DNA of 64,000 nucleotides from Frankia sp. RB7 (GTDB lineage: Bacteria > Pseudomonadota > Alphaproteobacteria > Rhizobiales > Xanthobacteraceae): NCBI GenBank assembly GCA_030403585.1, contig JAUEPE010000012.1, forward strand, positions 62,001-126,000, given 5' to 3'. The notes under the pieces are model-generated. The model worked only from the letters and a program-made list of their open reading frames with translations, was not told the origin of the DNA and ran no database searches. Below, piece by piece: positions 10,501-17,578 of this stretch. The first letter of the stretch is position 1; every line of letters starts with the position of its first letter. A program made the position numbers and the translations under genes.

Positions 10501-11157
10501 ATCGGCCAGGATGGCGCGCTCGCCAGGGTCGATGTTGAGGTGGAGACGGGTGGCGCTGCCGTCGGCGCTCGGGCCGGAGGAGACGCGGAACGGATAGCGC
10601 GTGCCTGCGGCGGTGAAATTGCCGTCGCCGCGCACGGAGCCCGCGAGCGAGCGGACGTCGCCGGAAAAGGCGATGTCGGTGAGCTCCAGCGTGGAACGGC
10701 TGGCAGCGTCATGAAGGGCGATGCGCCCGGTCAGGTTGACCCGTTCGATGGCGAGCGAAGCCAGGTTGAAGGTGCCGCTCGCAGTGGACGGGAGGTCGAC
10801 CTTGCCCCTGGCGTCGAGGCCGAGGTCCACCGCCATGCCGCCGACCGAAAGCTCGGTGGCGCGCCACTGGCCGCGCATCAGGGAGCTCAGGCTGAACTCG
10901 ACGTCGAGCTTGTCGGCCCGCAGCCGGCCGAGATCATTGTTGCCGCCGAACGTGACCGAGCGCAGCCGCAGCGTCGGCGCCGGCAAGAGCCGCGCATCGA
11001 GTTCGCCCGCCACGCGCACCGGCACGCCGATGATCTGGCTCGCCTCCGCCTCAAACTGGGGCCTGAACTGGTTCCAGTCGACGAAATAAGGCCCGATCAG
11101 CGCGGCCAGCAGCGCTAAGATAAAGGCAATTGCCAATCCGAGCAGCGTCGTCTGCAC
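7540..11157 (-). CDS. AsmA-like outer-membrane assembly/lipid-transport protein
   Basis: Encodes 1205 residues. The GTG at 11157 is preferred because GAGGGGAG lies just upstream and the N-terminal membrane segment then begins at once (QTTLLGLAIAFILALLAALIGPYF). AsmA features follow: DWNQFRPQFEAEASQIIGVPVRV, then repeated beta-rich segments of the form LRLRSVTFGG and LDLDALSRNEFTVDARM. The family is anchored in the inner membrane with a long periplasmic beta-helical groove implicated in phospholipid transport to the outer membrane. The last 90 or so residues are very proline-rich (PPPIDVRPAPGPPPAKPRPK), probably a disordered tail. Stop is TAG at 7540-7542. A perfect palindrome lies about 75 bp upstream of the start. 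Confidence 0.88.
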   Translation of the reverse strand: MQTTLLGLAIAFILALLAALIGPYFVDWNQFRPQFEAEASQIIGVPVRVAGELDARLLPAPTLRLRSVTFGGNNDLGRLRADKLDVEFSLSSLMRGQWRATELSVGGMAVDLGLDARGKVDLPSTASGTFNLASLAIERVNLTGRIALHDAASRSTLELTDIAFSGDVRSLAGSVRGDGNFTAAGTRYPFRVSSGPSADGSATRLHLNIDPGERAILADLEGVLAFDNRQPKFDGALTLAVPPTKKPGEAGPTPWKLTAKLKADPAGAKFDQVDASFGPEDTALKLGGVGDLRFGASPLLRAVLSARQVDADKLAGRDDSQPLRILPALRAGLAAIPQAPIPAQIEFNSDQIMLGGRPLQNITTELQTDGRSWTFQRLELRAPGMTQLSLNGATPGADSFSGRLSVESSDPDTLVAWLQGRNEVNRRSTRPLRLAGDVTIAANHLAIDKLKADIEGGAVEGRIAYVQTGASKGSRIDAELKADRLDLDAATSFVRALAGPQGEWPEEAKLSLDIGRAISAGQELQGFSAGLAYDPKSIALDRLKFNQAGGVSVDGGGNLDRVSLQGRFVLDMRAASLRPMASVAETLSPAWAQRLLAIDSASGPSTASLVLDLAADKKGDGGRRSALAQFDFATPQATGHLQAVAAPPLSDLRGLDLDALSRNEFTVDARMSSERGSTLLALFGLDRAVASGEGTSRFEGRLSGAWRKPMQLNAKFSGGGLDADAQGSVELPEPKANVNLRVRNANLAPLFGTRSAQNVSLSSRVGLSGNRLTFDDLDSAASSSHLRGHLAMTLDQEKNVDGEIGLDSLDLMPAFALAVGAAGQDAAAPLSAGLVSGWRGRIAFQALRGSLPGGIEMRPFSGTIRGDGQSLALDALKGGVGGGEITASLDARNGPNGLALNAHLDFANVDASSLRYRDLALPKGRASVQMTLTSQGRSVSALTGALAGNGTVTLDAAEISGLNPRAFEIAIRASDGGQVSDDNRLRQLVEPALSAAPIAVASAQISFTIRDGRLRVGATPLEAKNARAIVSGGYDIPADQADIRASLTPIMTGLSGAPPEIQLFAAGPPDKLNRTVDLTPLSSWLAVRTIDRETRRLDAIERGEPPPATAALPTLVSPEPEPAPSLTDVPTPGRDPRRAPPKAKVEPKVAPMPKAPLAAPAVPSPPLASQQIAPLPPPIDVRPAPGPPPAKPRPKPPLVLTPSNP

Positions 11158-11232
11158 GGGTCTCCCCTCGGCCAAGCCGGCACCCGGGTCAAACCCAAGC
11201 TGACAAACCAAGCTTCAGGCGCGCCGGAACTG

Positions 11233-11248
11233 CCCCTTATATAAGGGG
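11233..11248. promoter_or_regulatory. Perfect 16-bp palindrome upstream of the AsmA-like gene
   Basis: CCCCTTATATAAGGGG is fully self-complementary and AT-rich at the centre. It sits 76-91 bp before the AsmA-like start codon. It could be a dimeric repressor site or overlap a -10 element. No regulator gene is adjacent. Confidence 0.45.
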
Positions 11249-11302
11249 AAGTGTGGCGAAGTCACAGCGACTGTTGCGCACGGAGGTTAATGCGGATGCG
11301 AG

Positions 11303-11412
11303 ACCCTCATGGTGAGGAGGCGCGCAAGCGCCGTCTCGAACCATAGAGGCCCCGCTCCCGCCCGCAGCCATCCTTCGAGACGCCCGCCTCTGGCTGGCTC
11401 CTCAGGATGAGG
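11303..11412. repeat. Inverted-pair intergenic repeat
   Basis: Two related halves face each other: CCTCATGGTGAGGAGG with GTCTCGAACCAT on the left, and CCATCCTTCGAGACGCCCGC with GGCTCCTCAGGATGAGG on the right. Sequences of this type are scattered between genes in Bradyrhizobium genomes (from memory). It lies between the starts side of the AsmA gene and the 3' end of the P450 gene and may terminate the latter. Confidence 0.65.
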
Positions 11413-11443
11413 AAGAGTGCTCGTCGGACCAGCGTAACGACTA

Positions 11444-12673
11444 TCACCAACTGGCCGGCAGGTGCCTCAGCCCGCGCAGCACGAAGGTCGGGCGCCATGC
11501 CGGGTTTTCGACGTCGTCGATGCGCAGATCCGGCAGCCGCCGCAGCAGCGTCGCGATGGCGATCTCGGCCTCGATGCGCGCCAATTGAGCCCCCAGGCAG
11601 AAATGGATGCCGCCGCCAAACGACAGCGGCCGGACGTTGGGGCGGGTGATGTCGAGCCTGTCAGGGTGATCGGGATAGACCGCCGGATCATGATTGGCCG
11701 AGCCGAGCAGGCACAGCACGCTCTCGCCCTTGGGGATCCGCTTGCCGCCGAGATCGTCGATCTCCTCCAGTGTGACGCGGCCGGTCATCTGCACCGACGA
11801 ATCGTAGCGCAGGAATTCCTCGATCGCGTTGGTGATCAGGTCCGGCCGCGCCTTCAGCAGAGCGAGCTGGTCCGGATTGCGGTGGAGGGCCAACAGGCCA
11901 TTGCCGATCAGATTGACGGTGGTCTCGTGGCCGGCGCCGAACAGCAGGATGATGTTGGCCGTCAGCTCCTCATTGGTGAGCTTGTTGCCGTCTTCCTCGG
12001 CCTGCACCAGCTGGGTGGTGAGATCGTCGGCGGGACTGCGGCGGCGCAACTCGAACAGCTGCTGGAAGTACATCTGCGCCATCATGTTGGCGGCGTTGCC
12101 CTTCGCGATCTCCTCGGGCGTCATCGGCACCGGATCGAGCAGCCGGCCGCCCTCGCGCGAACTCTTGTAGAAGACCTCGCGATGATCCTCGGGGATGCCG
12201 AGCATGTCGCAGATGATGGTCACAGGCAGGCGGAAGGCGAAATCCTCGATCAGGTCCATCTGGCCGCGGTCGATCACCGCGTCGATGGTCTGGTCGACGA
12301 TCTCCTGAATGCGCGGCCGCATGTCCTCGACGCGGCGGGCGGTGAACGCCTTCACGACGAGGCCGCGCAGGCGGGTGTGGTCGGGCGGATCGGCCTGCAG
12401 CATCCAGTTGCCCATGCTGCGGAACACCGGCTCGTTCATGATCTCGGGGCCGTAGCGGCGCGTCGTGCGCTCGACGAAATCCTTGCCGAAGCGCTTGTCG
12501 CGCATCACGAGGCTGACATCGGCGTGACGGCTGGCGACGAACTGGCGAAACGGCGTCTCATGGATCGGATCGATCGTGCGCAGCCGCTCGTAATGCGGAT
12601 AGGGATTGCGGATGAAGTCCGGCGCCAGCGGATTGAACAGCGGATCGCCTGCGGGTTGCACTTGCTCGTTCAT
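11444..12673 (-). CDS. Cytochrome P450
   Basis: Encodes 409 residues from the ATG at 12673 (MNEQVQPAGDPLFNPL), the normal length for a soluble bacterial P450. Hallmarks are the I-helix oxygen-binding stretch FGAGHETTVN, the K-helix ExxR in EEFLRY, and the haem loop FGGGIHFCLGAQLAR with its cysteine ligand. It should be a cytosolic monooxygenase needing ferredoxin and reductase partners, which are not adjacent. The substrate is unknown. It is divergent from the TetR gene at 12802, and a perfect inverted repeat between them strongly suggests repression by that regulator. An upstream extension of the frame to 12808 runs through the operator and is not coding. Confidence 0.93.
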   Translation of the reverse strand: MNEQVQPAGDPLFNPLAPDFIRNPYPHYERLRTIDPIHETPFRQFVASRHADVSLVMRDKRFGKDFVERTTRRYGPEIMNEPVFRSMGNWMLQADPPDHTRLRGLVVKAFTARRVEDMRPRIQEIVDQTIDAVIDRGQMDLIEDFAFRLPVTIICDMLGIPEDHREVFYKSSREGGRLLDPVPMTPEEIAKGNAANMMAQMYFQQLFELRRRSPADDLTTQLVQAEEDGNKLTNEELTANIILLFGAGHETTVNLIGNGLLALHRNPDQLALLKARPDLITNAIEEFLRYDSSVQMTGRVTLEEIDDLGGKRIPKGESVLCLLGSANHDPAVYPDHPDRLDITRPNVRPLSFGGGIHFCLGAQLARIEAEIAIATLLRRLPDLRIDDVENPAWRPTFVLRGLRHLPASW

Positions 12674-12752
12674 GGTGGACCTCGAAATCGGTTGCCGCAT
12701 GACACACGCGAGGCTGCCCCGGAGCCTTACGTAACCATCCCTGTAGATTATC

Positions 12753-12778
12753 AACTCGATACATTGTTGTATCGAGTT
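12753..12778. promoter_or_regulatory. TetR-type operator, perfect palindrome
   Basis: AACTCGATACA, a 4-base TTGT spacer, and TGTATCGAGTT form a perfect 11-bp-arm inverted repeat. It ends 23 bp before the TetR start codon and begins 80 bp before the P450 start. Size, symmetry and position between divergent genes fit the operator of the TetR protein, which would control both its own gene and the P450. Confidence 0.85.
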
Positions 12779-12801
12779 GCATTCTGCCCTAAACTGGCCC
12801 G

Positions 12802-13413
12802 ATGTCAAGGGTGAGAACCAGGCCGACCAGGGACGACACGCGCGACAAGCTGTTCGAGGCGGCCGCGCGCGTGTTCGAGCAAGACGGCATCGGCGGCGCC
12901 AGCATCGAGGCGATCGCGGCTGAGGCCGGGTTCACCCGCGGCGCGTTCTATTCGAACTTCAAGAGCAAGGACGAATTGATCTTCGCCATGATCGAGGATC
13001 ACGTCGAGCAATCGATCCGGCGCAACATGGACATCCTCGCGCAGCACAGGAATCTCGACGACTTCATGGCGGCGCTGAAGGCGATGGATCGCACCCGACA
13101 GGACCCGCTCGGCCGCTCCCCGCTCCTGCACATGGAGATGATCCTGTTCGTCGCGCGCGCCGAAAAGCGCCGGCCCGAACTCGCCAAGCGCCTGCGCGCG
13201 CGGCGCAAGCTGATCGCCGATATTGTCGAGGCGACATTGAAGAGTAGTTCGAAGGGCGAGATGTTGAATCCGCCCTGGATGGCCTCAATCGTGCTGGCGC
13301 TGGAAGACGGTTTCCGCCTGCACCGGCTGATCGATCCGGAGACGACGCCGGCCGACAGCTTCTTGCGCGCGATCACGGATTTGCGGCGCAGGACGGGATT
13401 GGCGTCGGATTGA
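12802..13413 (+). CDS. TetR-family transcriptional regulator
   Basis: Encodes 203 residues. The N-terminal helix-turn-helix is clear: TRDKLFEAAARVFEQDG, then ASIEAIAAEAGFTRGAFYSNFKSKDEL around residues 35-60. The C-terminal half is the helical ligand-binding and dimerisation region. It is divergent from the P450 gene, with a palindromic operator between. The simplest model is a repressor released by the P450 substrate or a related small molecule. Stop is only 12 bp from the stop of the convergent SMR gene. Confidence 0.92.
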   Translation: MSRVRTRPTRDDTRDKLFEAAARVFEQDGIGGASIEAIAAEAGFTRGAFYSNFKSKDELIFAMIEDHVEQSIRRNMDILAQHRNLDDFMAALKAMDRTRQDPLGRSPLLHMEMILFVARAEKRRPELAKRLRARRKLIADIVEATLKSSSKGEMLNPPWMASIVLALEDGFRLHRLIDPETTPADSFLRAITDLRRRTGLASD

Positions 13414-13425
13414 AGACGACTCTTC

Positions 13426-13746
13426 TCAGTTTGTGGAGACAAGCTTTAGTCCAATCACGCCTGCTAAAATCAAAACAATGCAAAGCAACCGCGCCGGCGA
13501 CGCGGAGTCGCCCAGTACTACGATACCCAGAATGGCGGTACCCGCAGCGCCAATGCCGGTCCAGACCGCGTACCCCGTTCCGACAGGAAGCGTGCGAAGC
13601 GCCAGTGAGAGAAGAAAGACACTCGACAAGCCGGTGGCGGCCGTAAACAGCGCGGGTATCAGTCGCGTGAAACCCACGGACCACTTCATACCGAAGGCGA
13701 AGCCGATCTCGAGAAGACCGGCGGAGGCCAATATCATCCATTCCAT
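13426..13746 (-). CDS. Small multidrug resistance (SMR) exporter, SugE/Gdx-like
   Basis: Encodes 106 residues with four membrane segments, the normal SMR length. The start is the ATG at 13746 ([10 protein letters not shown]) or the one at 13755. The essential glutamate is present in the first helix ([18 protein letters not shown]). The stretch [19 protein letters not shown] is the usual SMR signature, and KWSxGFTR is closer to the SugE/Gdx guanidinium exporters than to EmrE. Dual-topology inner-membrane proton antiporter. I looked for a guanidine riboswitch upstream and did not find one. It follows the AhpD-like gene by about 100 bp on the same strand. Confidence 0.88.
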   Translation of the reverse strand: MEWMILASAGLLEIGFAFGMKWSVGFTRLIPALFTAATGLSSVFLLSLALRTLPVGTGYAVWTGIGAAGTAILGIVVLGDSASPARLLCIVLILAGVIGLKLVSTN

Positions 13747-13809
13747 GTGGGTCATCCATTCGCTGGCCGCCGGGGCACGTCGGCTGGGCGACGCTCGTGA
13801 GGGCAGGAT

Positions 13810-13833
13810 GCGCATGGACGAATGTCCATGCGC
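13810..13833. terminator. Perfect 10-bp hairpin between AhpD-like and SMR genes
   Basis: GCGCATGGAC, loop GAAT, GTCCATGCGC. It lies 22 bp past the AhpD-like stop and 64 bp before the SMR start. There is no T-run, so it may be a partial terminator, a processing site or a regulator-binding palindrome rather than a full terminator. Confidence 0.5.
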
Positions 13834-13855
13834 GACACGTTTGCTGACGGGTGCC

Positions 13856-14311
13856 TCAAGCCTTGACGGCGGAAGCGGGAATCGAGCGGAACGAAATTCC
13901 AAATCGATTGAACGCATTCATCAAGCCGATGGCATAGGTGAGGTCAGCGAGCTCCTTGTCGCTGAATTCGCTCGCCGCGGCCTCGTAGTCGGCATCGGGA
14001 ACGCCAGTTCCGGCCACGCGCGTCACGGTTTCCGTCCAGGCCAGCGCAGAGCGCTCGCGCGCATCGAAGACTTCCCCGGCGTCGCGCCAGACCGGCACCA
14101 GCACGAGCTTGTCAACGGCGATGCCGGACTCGAGCAGGTCGCGAGAGTGCATGTCGATGCAGTAGGCACAGCCGTTGATCTGAGAAACCCGCAGATACAC
14201 GAGATCGACCAGTTGCTTCGAAAGGCCGCTTTTTTGAAGGTAGACGTAGACGCCTCCGAAAGCCTTGAAGCCCTCCGGAGAAACCTTGGCGTAATCGATG
14301 CGCTTGCTCAT
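13856..14311 (-). CDS. AhpD-like carboxymuconolactone decarboxylase-family protein
   Basis: Encodes 151 residues from the ATG at 14311 ([18 protein letters not shown]). The family signature is [14 protein letters not shown], with the CxxC pair and nearby histidine used in alkylhydroperoxidase AhpD-type thiol peroxidase chemistry. Cytosolic and all-helical. It sits between the SMR exporter and the MocR regulator on the same strand. The copies of GGTCCATGATT and GGCCATGATT in its upstream region match motifs in front of mocR and azoreductase. Probably part of a small thiol/oxidative-stress regulon. Confidence 0.9.
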   Translation of the reverse strand: MSKRIDYAKVSPEGFKAFGGVYVYLQKSGLSKQLVDLVYLRVSQINGCAYCIDMHSRDLLESGIAVDKLVLVPVWRDAGEVFDARERSALAWTETVTRVAGTGVPDADYEAAASEFSDKELADLTYAIGLMNAFNRFGISFRSIPASAVKA

Positions 14312-14370
14312 GATTGAATCCTCATCTGGTTGAAGGATTCCATCGTCTCGCATCTTGGCCTATCCAGGAA

Positions 14371-14405
14371 GGTCCATGATTGGCCTTCGTTGCTAGGCCA
14401 TGATT
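14371..14405. promoter_or_regulatory. Candidate MocR sites upstream of the AhpD-like gene
   Basis: GGTCCATGATT at 14371-14381 and the near-copy GGCCATGATT at 14396-14405 form direct repeats about 25 bp apart. The first is an exact match, in inverse orientation, to 15961-15971 in the mocR/azoreductase intergenic region. Direct repeats of this spacing are common for MocR regulators. Confidence 0.55.
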
Positions 14406-14436
14406 CTCGCCTCCAGCAGGTCCACTCGAGCTGCCG

Positions 14437-15858
14437 TCACATCAATCTCAGAATGCGCTGTCCGAATTTTTCGGCCGTGCGACGAGAATCAATATTCGTG
14501 AAGTTCAAAAGAAGGGCGGAGGCTCCATCGCTGCGGGCCGTCCACTCCGTGAGCGCCTCCGCGTACAAACCTTGTTCGCGCATGCTGGCAGCGAGCCGGC
14601 GGTCTGAACGTTTGGCCCGCAGACGCAAGATCAGGTGCATGCCACCCGGTTGTGAATCAATTTGCACATATTTTCCCAGCACGCTTTCAAGGCCAGCCGC
14701 GGTCGCTGCCCGGCGCTCGGCATAGAGCTTCCGCATCCGCTGGATATGGCGCGCAAAATGTCCTTCGGCGATGAAGGCCGTGACGATGGTTTGCGTGAGC
14801 CCGGGACAGCCGGCCGAAAGGCTTTCAGTGACCCGCTCAAATCGGTTGACCTGAGCCTCCGGCACGACGAGATAGGCCAGCCGCATGCCTGGAAACAGCA
14901 CCTTGCTGAAGGTGCCCGCATAGAGCACCCGCCCGTCACGATCGAGGCTCTTCAACGCAGGGAGGGGGCGGCTGACATAGCGGTATTCGCCATCATAGTC
15001 GTCTTCGATGATCCATGCCTTGTTTCGCGCGGCCCAGTCCAACAGGGCCACGCGCCGGGGTAACGACAAGGACATGCAGAGCGGGCTCTGATGCGCTGGC
15101 GTGACCACCGCTGCGCGCGCCCGGGGTGAGAGCTTGGTAGCGTCGGAAACAACCATGCCTTCCGCGTCGACCGGGACCGGGACGCCTTCGATATGCATAT
15201 ACTCGAATATTTCTCGCGTAGGCGGATATCCGGGGTCTTCGAGCCAGACGCGATCACCCGCCTTCAGCAGGGCATGACCGATCAGCTCCACGGTTTGGCG
15301 ATATCCCGAGGTCACGAACACCTGAGACGGGGAGCAGTTGATCCCACGCGACACCTGGAGATATTTCGCGATTTCAGCACGCAGCGAAGGCAAGCCGTAC
15401 ACAGGAGGATGGATCATGTCGGAAGGCTGCATGGCCCGCGCACTGCGCGCGCCATGGCGCGCCCAAATCTTCCGGGGAAACGCATCCAGGGCAGGCAAAC
15501 CCATCTGGAACGGCAGGATGGAATCAGGACGAAAACTAACTGCGTCCATCCGGGGATCCGGTCGCGGCATCGGGTTCGCAATGGATATTCGCGGCGTAAG
15601 GTCTGGGCTTACGATGGTTCCCGCCTGCCCGCGCGCCTCGATATACCCCTCGGCGGCCAGCAATGAATAAGCGGTTTCGATGGTACCTCTGGCGAGCCCC
15701 AATTCCTTGGTCAACGCCCGTGCCGACGGAATGCGATCACCGGGCTTCAACATCCCACTGGCGATAGCGGCGCGAAACCGAGCGTAAATCTGCCGGTAGA
15801 ACGGTGCGGCCGCCGTCGGATCAAGCGGCGGGAGCTTTCGGGGATTCGCGGCAGGCAT
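14437..15858 (-). CDS. MocR-type GntR regulator with aminotransferase domain
   Basis: Encodes 473 residues from the ATG at 15858 (MPAANPRKLPPLDPT). The N-terminal winged helix of the GntR type is visible (YARFRAAIASGMLKPGDRIPSARALTKELGLARGT, cut here for length in the middle of the domain), followed by a fold type I aminotransferase-like domain. The PLP lysine should lie in AGTFSKVLFPGMRLAY. MocR proteins bind PLP and usually regulate a neighbouring gene. Here the azoreductase is divergent and the AhpD-like and SMR genes follow downstream. An in-frame upstream extension to 16170 overlaps the azoreductase and is not coding. Confidence 0.9.
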   Translation of the reverse strand: MPAANPRKLPPLDPTAAAPFYRQIYARFRAAIASGMLKPGDRIPSARALTKELGLARGTIETAYSLLAAEGYIEARGQAGTIVSPDLTPRISIANPMPRPDPRMDAVSFRPDSILPFQMGLPALDAFPRKIWARHGARSARAMQPSDMIHPPVYGLPSLRAEIAKYLQVSRGINCSPSQVFVTSGYRQTVELIGHALLKAGDRVWLEDPGYPPTREIFEYMHIEGVPVPVDAEGMVVSDATKLSPRARAAVVTPAHQSPLCMSLSLPRRVALLDWAARNKAWIIEDDYDGEYRYVSRPLPALKSLDRDGRVLYAGTFSKVLFPGMRLAYLVVPEAQVNRFERVTESLSAGCPGLTQTIVTAFIAEGHFARHIQRMRKLYAERRAATAAGLESVLGKYVQIDSQPGGMHLILRLRAKRSDRRLAASMREQGLYAEALTEWTARSDGASALLLNFTNIDSRRTAEKFGQRILRLM

Positions 15859-15960
15859 GGCCCGATCCGATCTTTCGATGAACGAAAACCCACTATGCCA
15901 TAACGGTTCGGACTGGTCTCCATTTCTCACGGGCTGCGGTAGTCGAGCTTGCGCGTGGAA

Positions 15961-15995
15961 AATCATGGACCAGTCACAAAGCTCTTTCATGGTCC
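15961..15995. promoter_or_regulatory. Candidate MocR operator between mocR and azoreductase genes
   Basis: AATCATGGACC at 15961-15971 and TTCATGGTCC at about 15986-15995 are two similar half-sites 25 bp apart. The first is the reverse complement of GGTCCATGATT at 14371. The pair lies about 70-100 bp upstream of both divergent start codons. Confidence 0.55.
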
Positions 15996-16061
15996 TTTGA
16001 TTCAGGCCGAGATTCCTTATCGTTACTGATCCGAGCTCACACAGCAGCGATTGGAAAGCGA

Positions 16062-16715
16062 ATGACGAAAATACTACATTTGATTTGCAGCCCCCGCGGG
16101 CAGGCCTCGGAGAGTTACAAATTATCCGAGAAAATCCTCGGCTACTTGCTGGATAGCCAGCCCACAGCAACGGTCATCGTTCGATCGATCGGCGGCGCCA
16201 TGGCCAACCTCGATGAGAGTTACGCAACTGCTCTTGGCGGCACGGAGCGATCGTTCGCGGAACTGTTTGCCGAAGGTTCCATGTCCCGGTCCGAAGAACT
16301 GATCCAGGAACTGGAGAGCGCCGACTGCGTAGTCATCGCAACTCCAATGCATAACTTCACCGTGCCTGTCGCTCTCAAGGCGTGGATAGATCACGTCGTT
16401 CGAGTCCGTCGAACGTTCAACGTGACTGCCCAAGGAAAGCTGGGCGCGTTGCGCGACCGTCCGGTCTTTGTCGCAGTCGCCTCGGGCGGACGATTTTCCG
16501 GCGAGCGCACGTATCAGCCTGATTTTCTCACGCCCTATCTAAGAGCCATCCTCGGTACCATCGGGCTGCATGATTTGACGTTCTTCTCCGTTGAAGGTTC
16601 GGCCCTTGGCTCTGATGCAGTGGCCGCAGCCCGGACCAAGGCGGATCAGGAAATGCAGCAGTTCTTTCTCGGTTTCGCGCGCAATTCAGCGCCGGTGTTT
16701 CAGCAAGCTGTATAA
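16062..16715 (+). CDS. FMN-dependent NADH-azoreductase / quinone reductase
   Basis: Encodes 217 residues with a flavodoxin-like fold. The N-terminal phosphate-binding loop LICSPRGQASES and the stretch PMHNFTVPVALKAWIDHVVR match the AzoR family. The family reduces quinones and azo compounds with NAD(P)H and is often induced by electrophile or thiol stress. It is divergent from the MocR regulator, with shared motifs in the 200-bp intergenic region. A reverse-strand hairpin at 16744-16764 separates it from the convergent hydrolase. Confidence 0.9.
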   Translation: MTKILHLICSPRGQASESYKLSEKILGYLLDSQPTATVIVRSIGGAMANLDESYATALGGTERSFAELFAEGSMSRSEELIQELESADCVVIATPMHNFTVPVALKAWIDHVVRVRRTFNVTAQGKLGALRDRPVFVAVASGGRFSGERTYQPDFLTPYLRAILGTIGLHDLTFFSVEGSALGSDAVAAARTKADQEMQQFFLGFARNSAPVFQQAV

Positions 16716-16743
16716 GCGGGCAACGGCCGATGAATAAAAGGAA

Positions 16744-16764
16744 AGGCCGCCCTACAAGCGGCCT
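16744..16764 (-). terminator. Rho-independent-type terminator
   Basis: On the reverse strand AGGCCGC, an 7-base loop, then GCGGCCT followed by TTCCTTTTA. It lies just beyond the stop of the hydrolase at 16799 and probably ends its transcript; it may also serve the convergent azoreductase. Confidence 0.65.
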
Positions 16765-16798
16765 CTCCTGCCTACTTCCGATGGTTCGCTTGTTGCGA

Positions 16799-17500
16799 TT
16801 AGCCTTTTTGAACGGCGGCCGCGGCCCTGCGGATCACGTCGATCACGATGTCGGGCTGGGAGAGCATCGGCACGTGGCTGCTCTTCACCTCGGTGGCGGT
16901 CGCGCCCATGCGCTTGGAGACCCAGCGCTGCAGATCGGGATGCACGGTATGGTCCTGGGTGGCCAGGATGTACCAGCTCGGCTTTGACCTCCATGCAACC
17001 TTGTCGGCGGTGAGCTTCTGTTGCTGGAACAGATTGGCGACAGGCGCATAATGCGTCGCCCACACCAGCTTCTGGTCCGCCTCGGAAAGGTCACCGCAGA
17101 AGAACTCGGTGCCGTTCGGAAGCAGCCAGGCGCGCCCGTCCGCGACCTCGACGCGCGAGAAAATATCCGACGGATATTTCTCGAGCTGGTCCTGTACGGT
17201 CTCACCGGCGTCCGGCGCGACCGCTGCGATGTAGACCAGGCCAACCACGCGCTCATCGGTGCCTGCGCCGGTGATGGTGGCCCCGCCATAGGAATGACCG
17301 ACGAGGAGCACCGGGCTGCCGACACGGTTGAGCGTCCGCTTCACCGTCGCCAGATCCTCTTCGTAGGAGTCCAGACCATATTGAACGGCGATCACCTCGT
17401 GCCCGTCGGCCTGCAATGCCGGGATGACCTTGCTGAAGCATGAGCCGTCGGCCCAGATGCCGTGACAAAAGACAATCGTTGGTTTGGCGTTCGCGGGCAT
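16799..17500 (-). CDS. Alpha/beta hydrolase
   Basis: Encodes 233 residues. The fold is clear from TIVFCHGIWADGSC (oxyanion region) and the nucleophile elbow LLVGHSYGGATI, with a late histidine in VKSSHVPMLSQP. It has no signal peptide. Similar proteins are annotated as salicylate-esterase-like or general esterases, but the substrate cannot be assigned. It stands alone between the azoreductase and the TPR protein gene. Confidence 0.88.
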   Translation of the reverse strand: MPANAKPTIVFCHGIWADGSCFSKVIPALQADGHEVIAVQYGLDSYEEDLATVKRTLNRVGSPVLLVGHSYGGATITGAGTDERVVGLVYIAAVAPDAGETVQDQLEKYPSDIFSRVEVADGRAWLLPNGTEFFCGDLSEADQKLVWATHYAPVANLFQQQKLTADKVAWRSKPSWYILATQDHTVHPDLQRWVSKRMGATATEVKSSHVPMLSQPDIVIDVIRRAAAAVQKG

Positions 17501-17578
17501 TTGCGCTCCTTTGCAAGTGGAGAGCGCAGTATGGGCGAGCAGGCGATTGCGTCTTTCCTGATCGCACGATCGAGGGCG

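Noticed and set aside
13756..13855. Guanidine riboswitch upstream of the SMR gene
   Set aside because: The SugE/Gdx-like exporter suggested one, but the hairpin has an ATTC or GAAT loop, not the ACGR loops of mini-ykkC, and no ykkC-like core was found.
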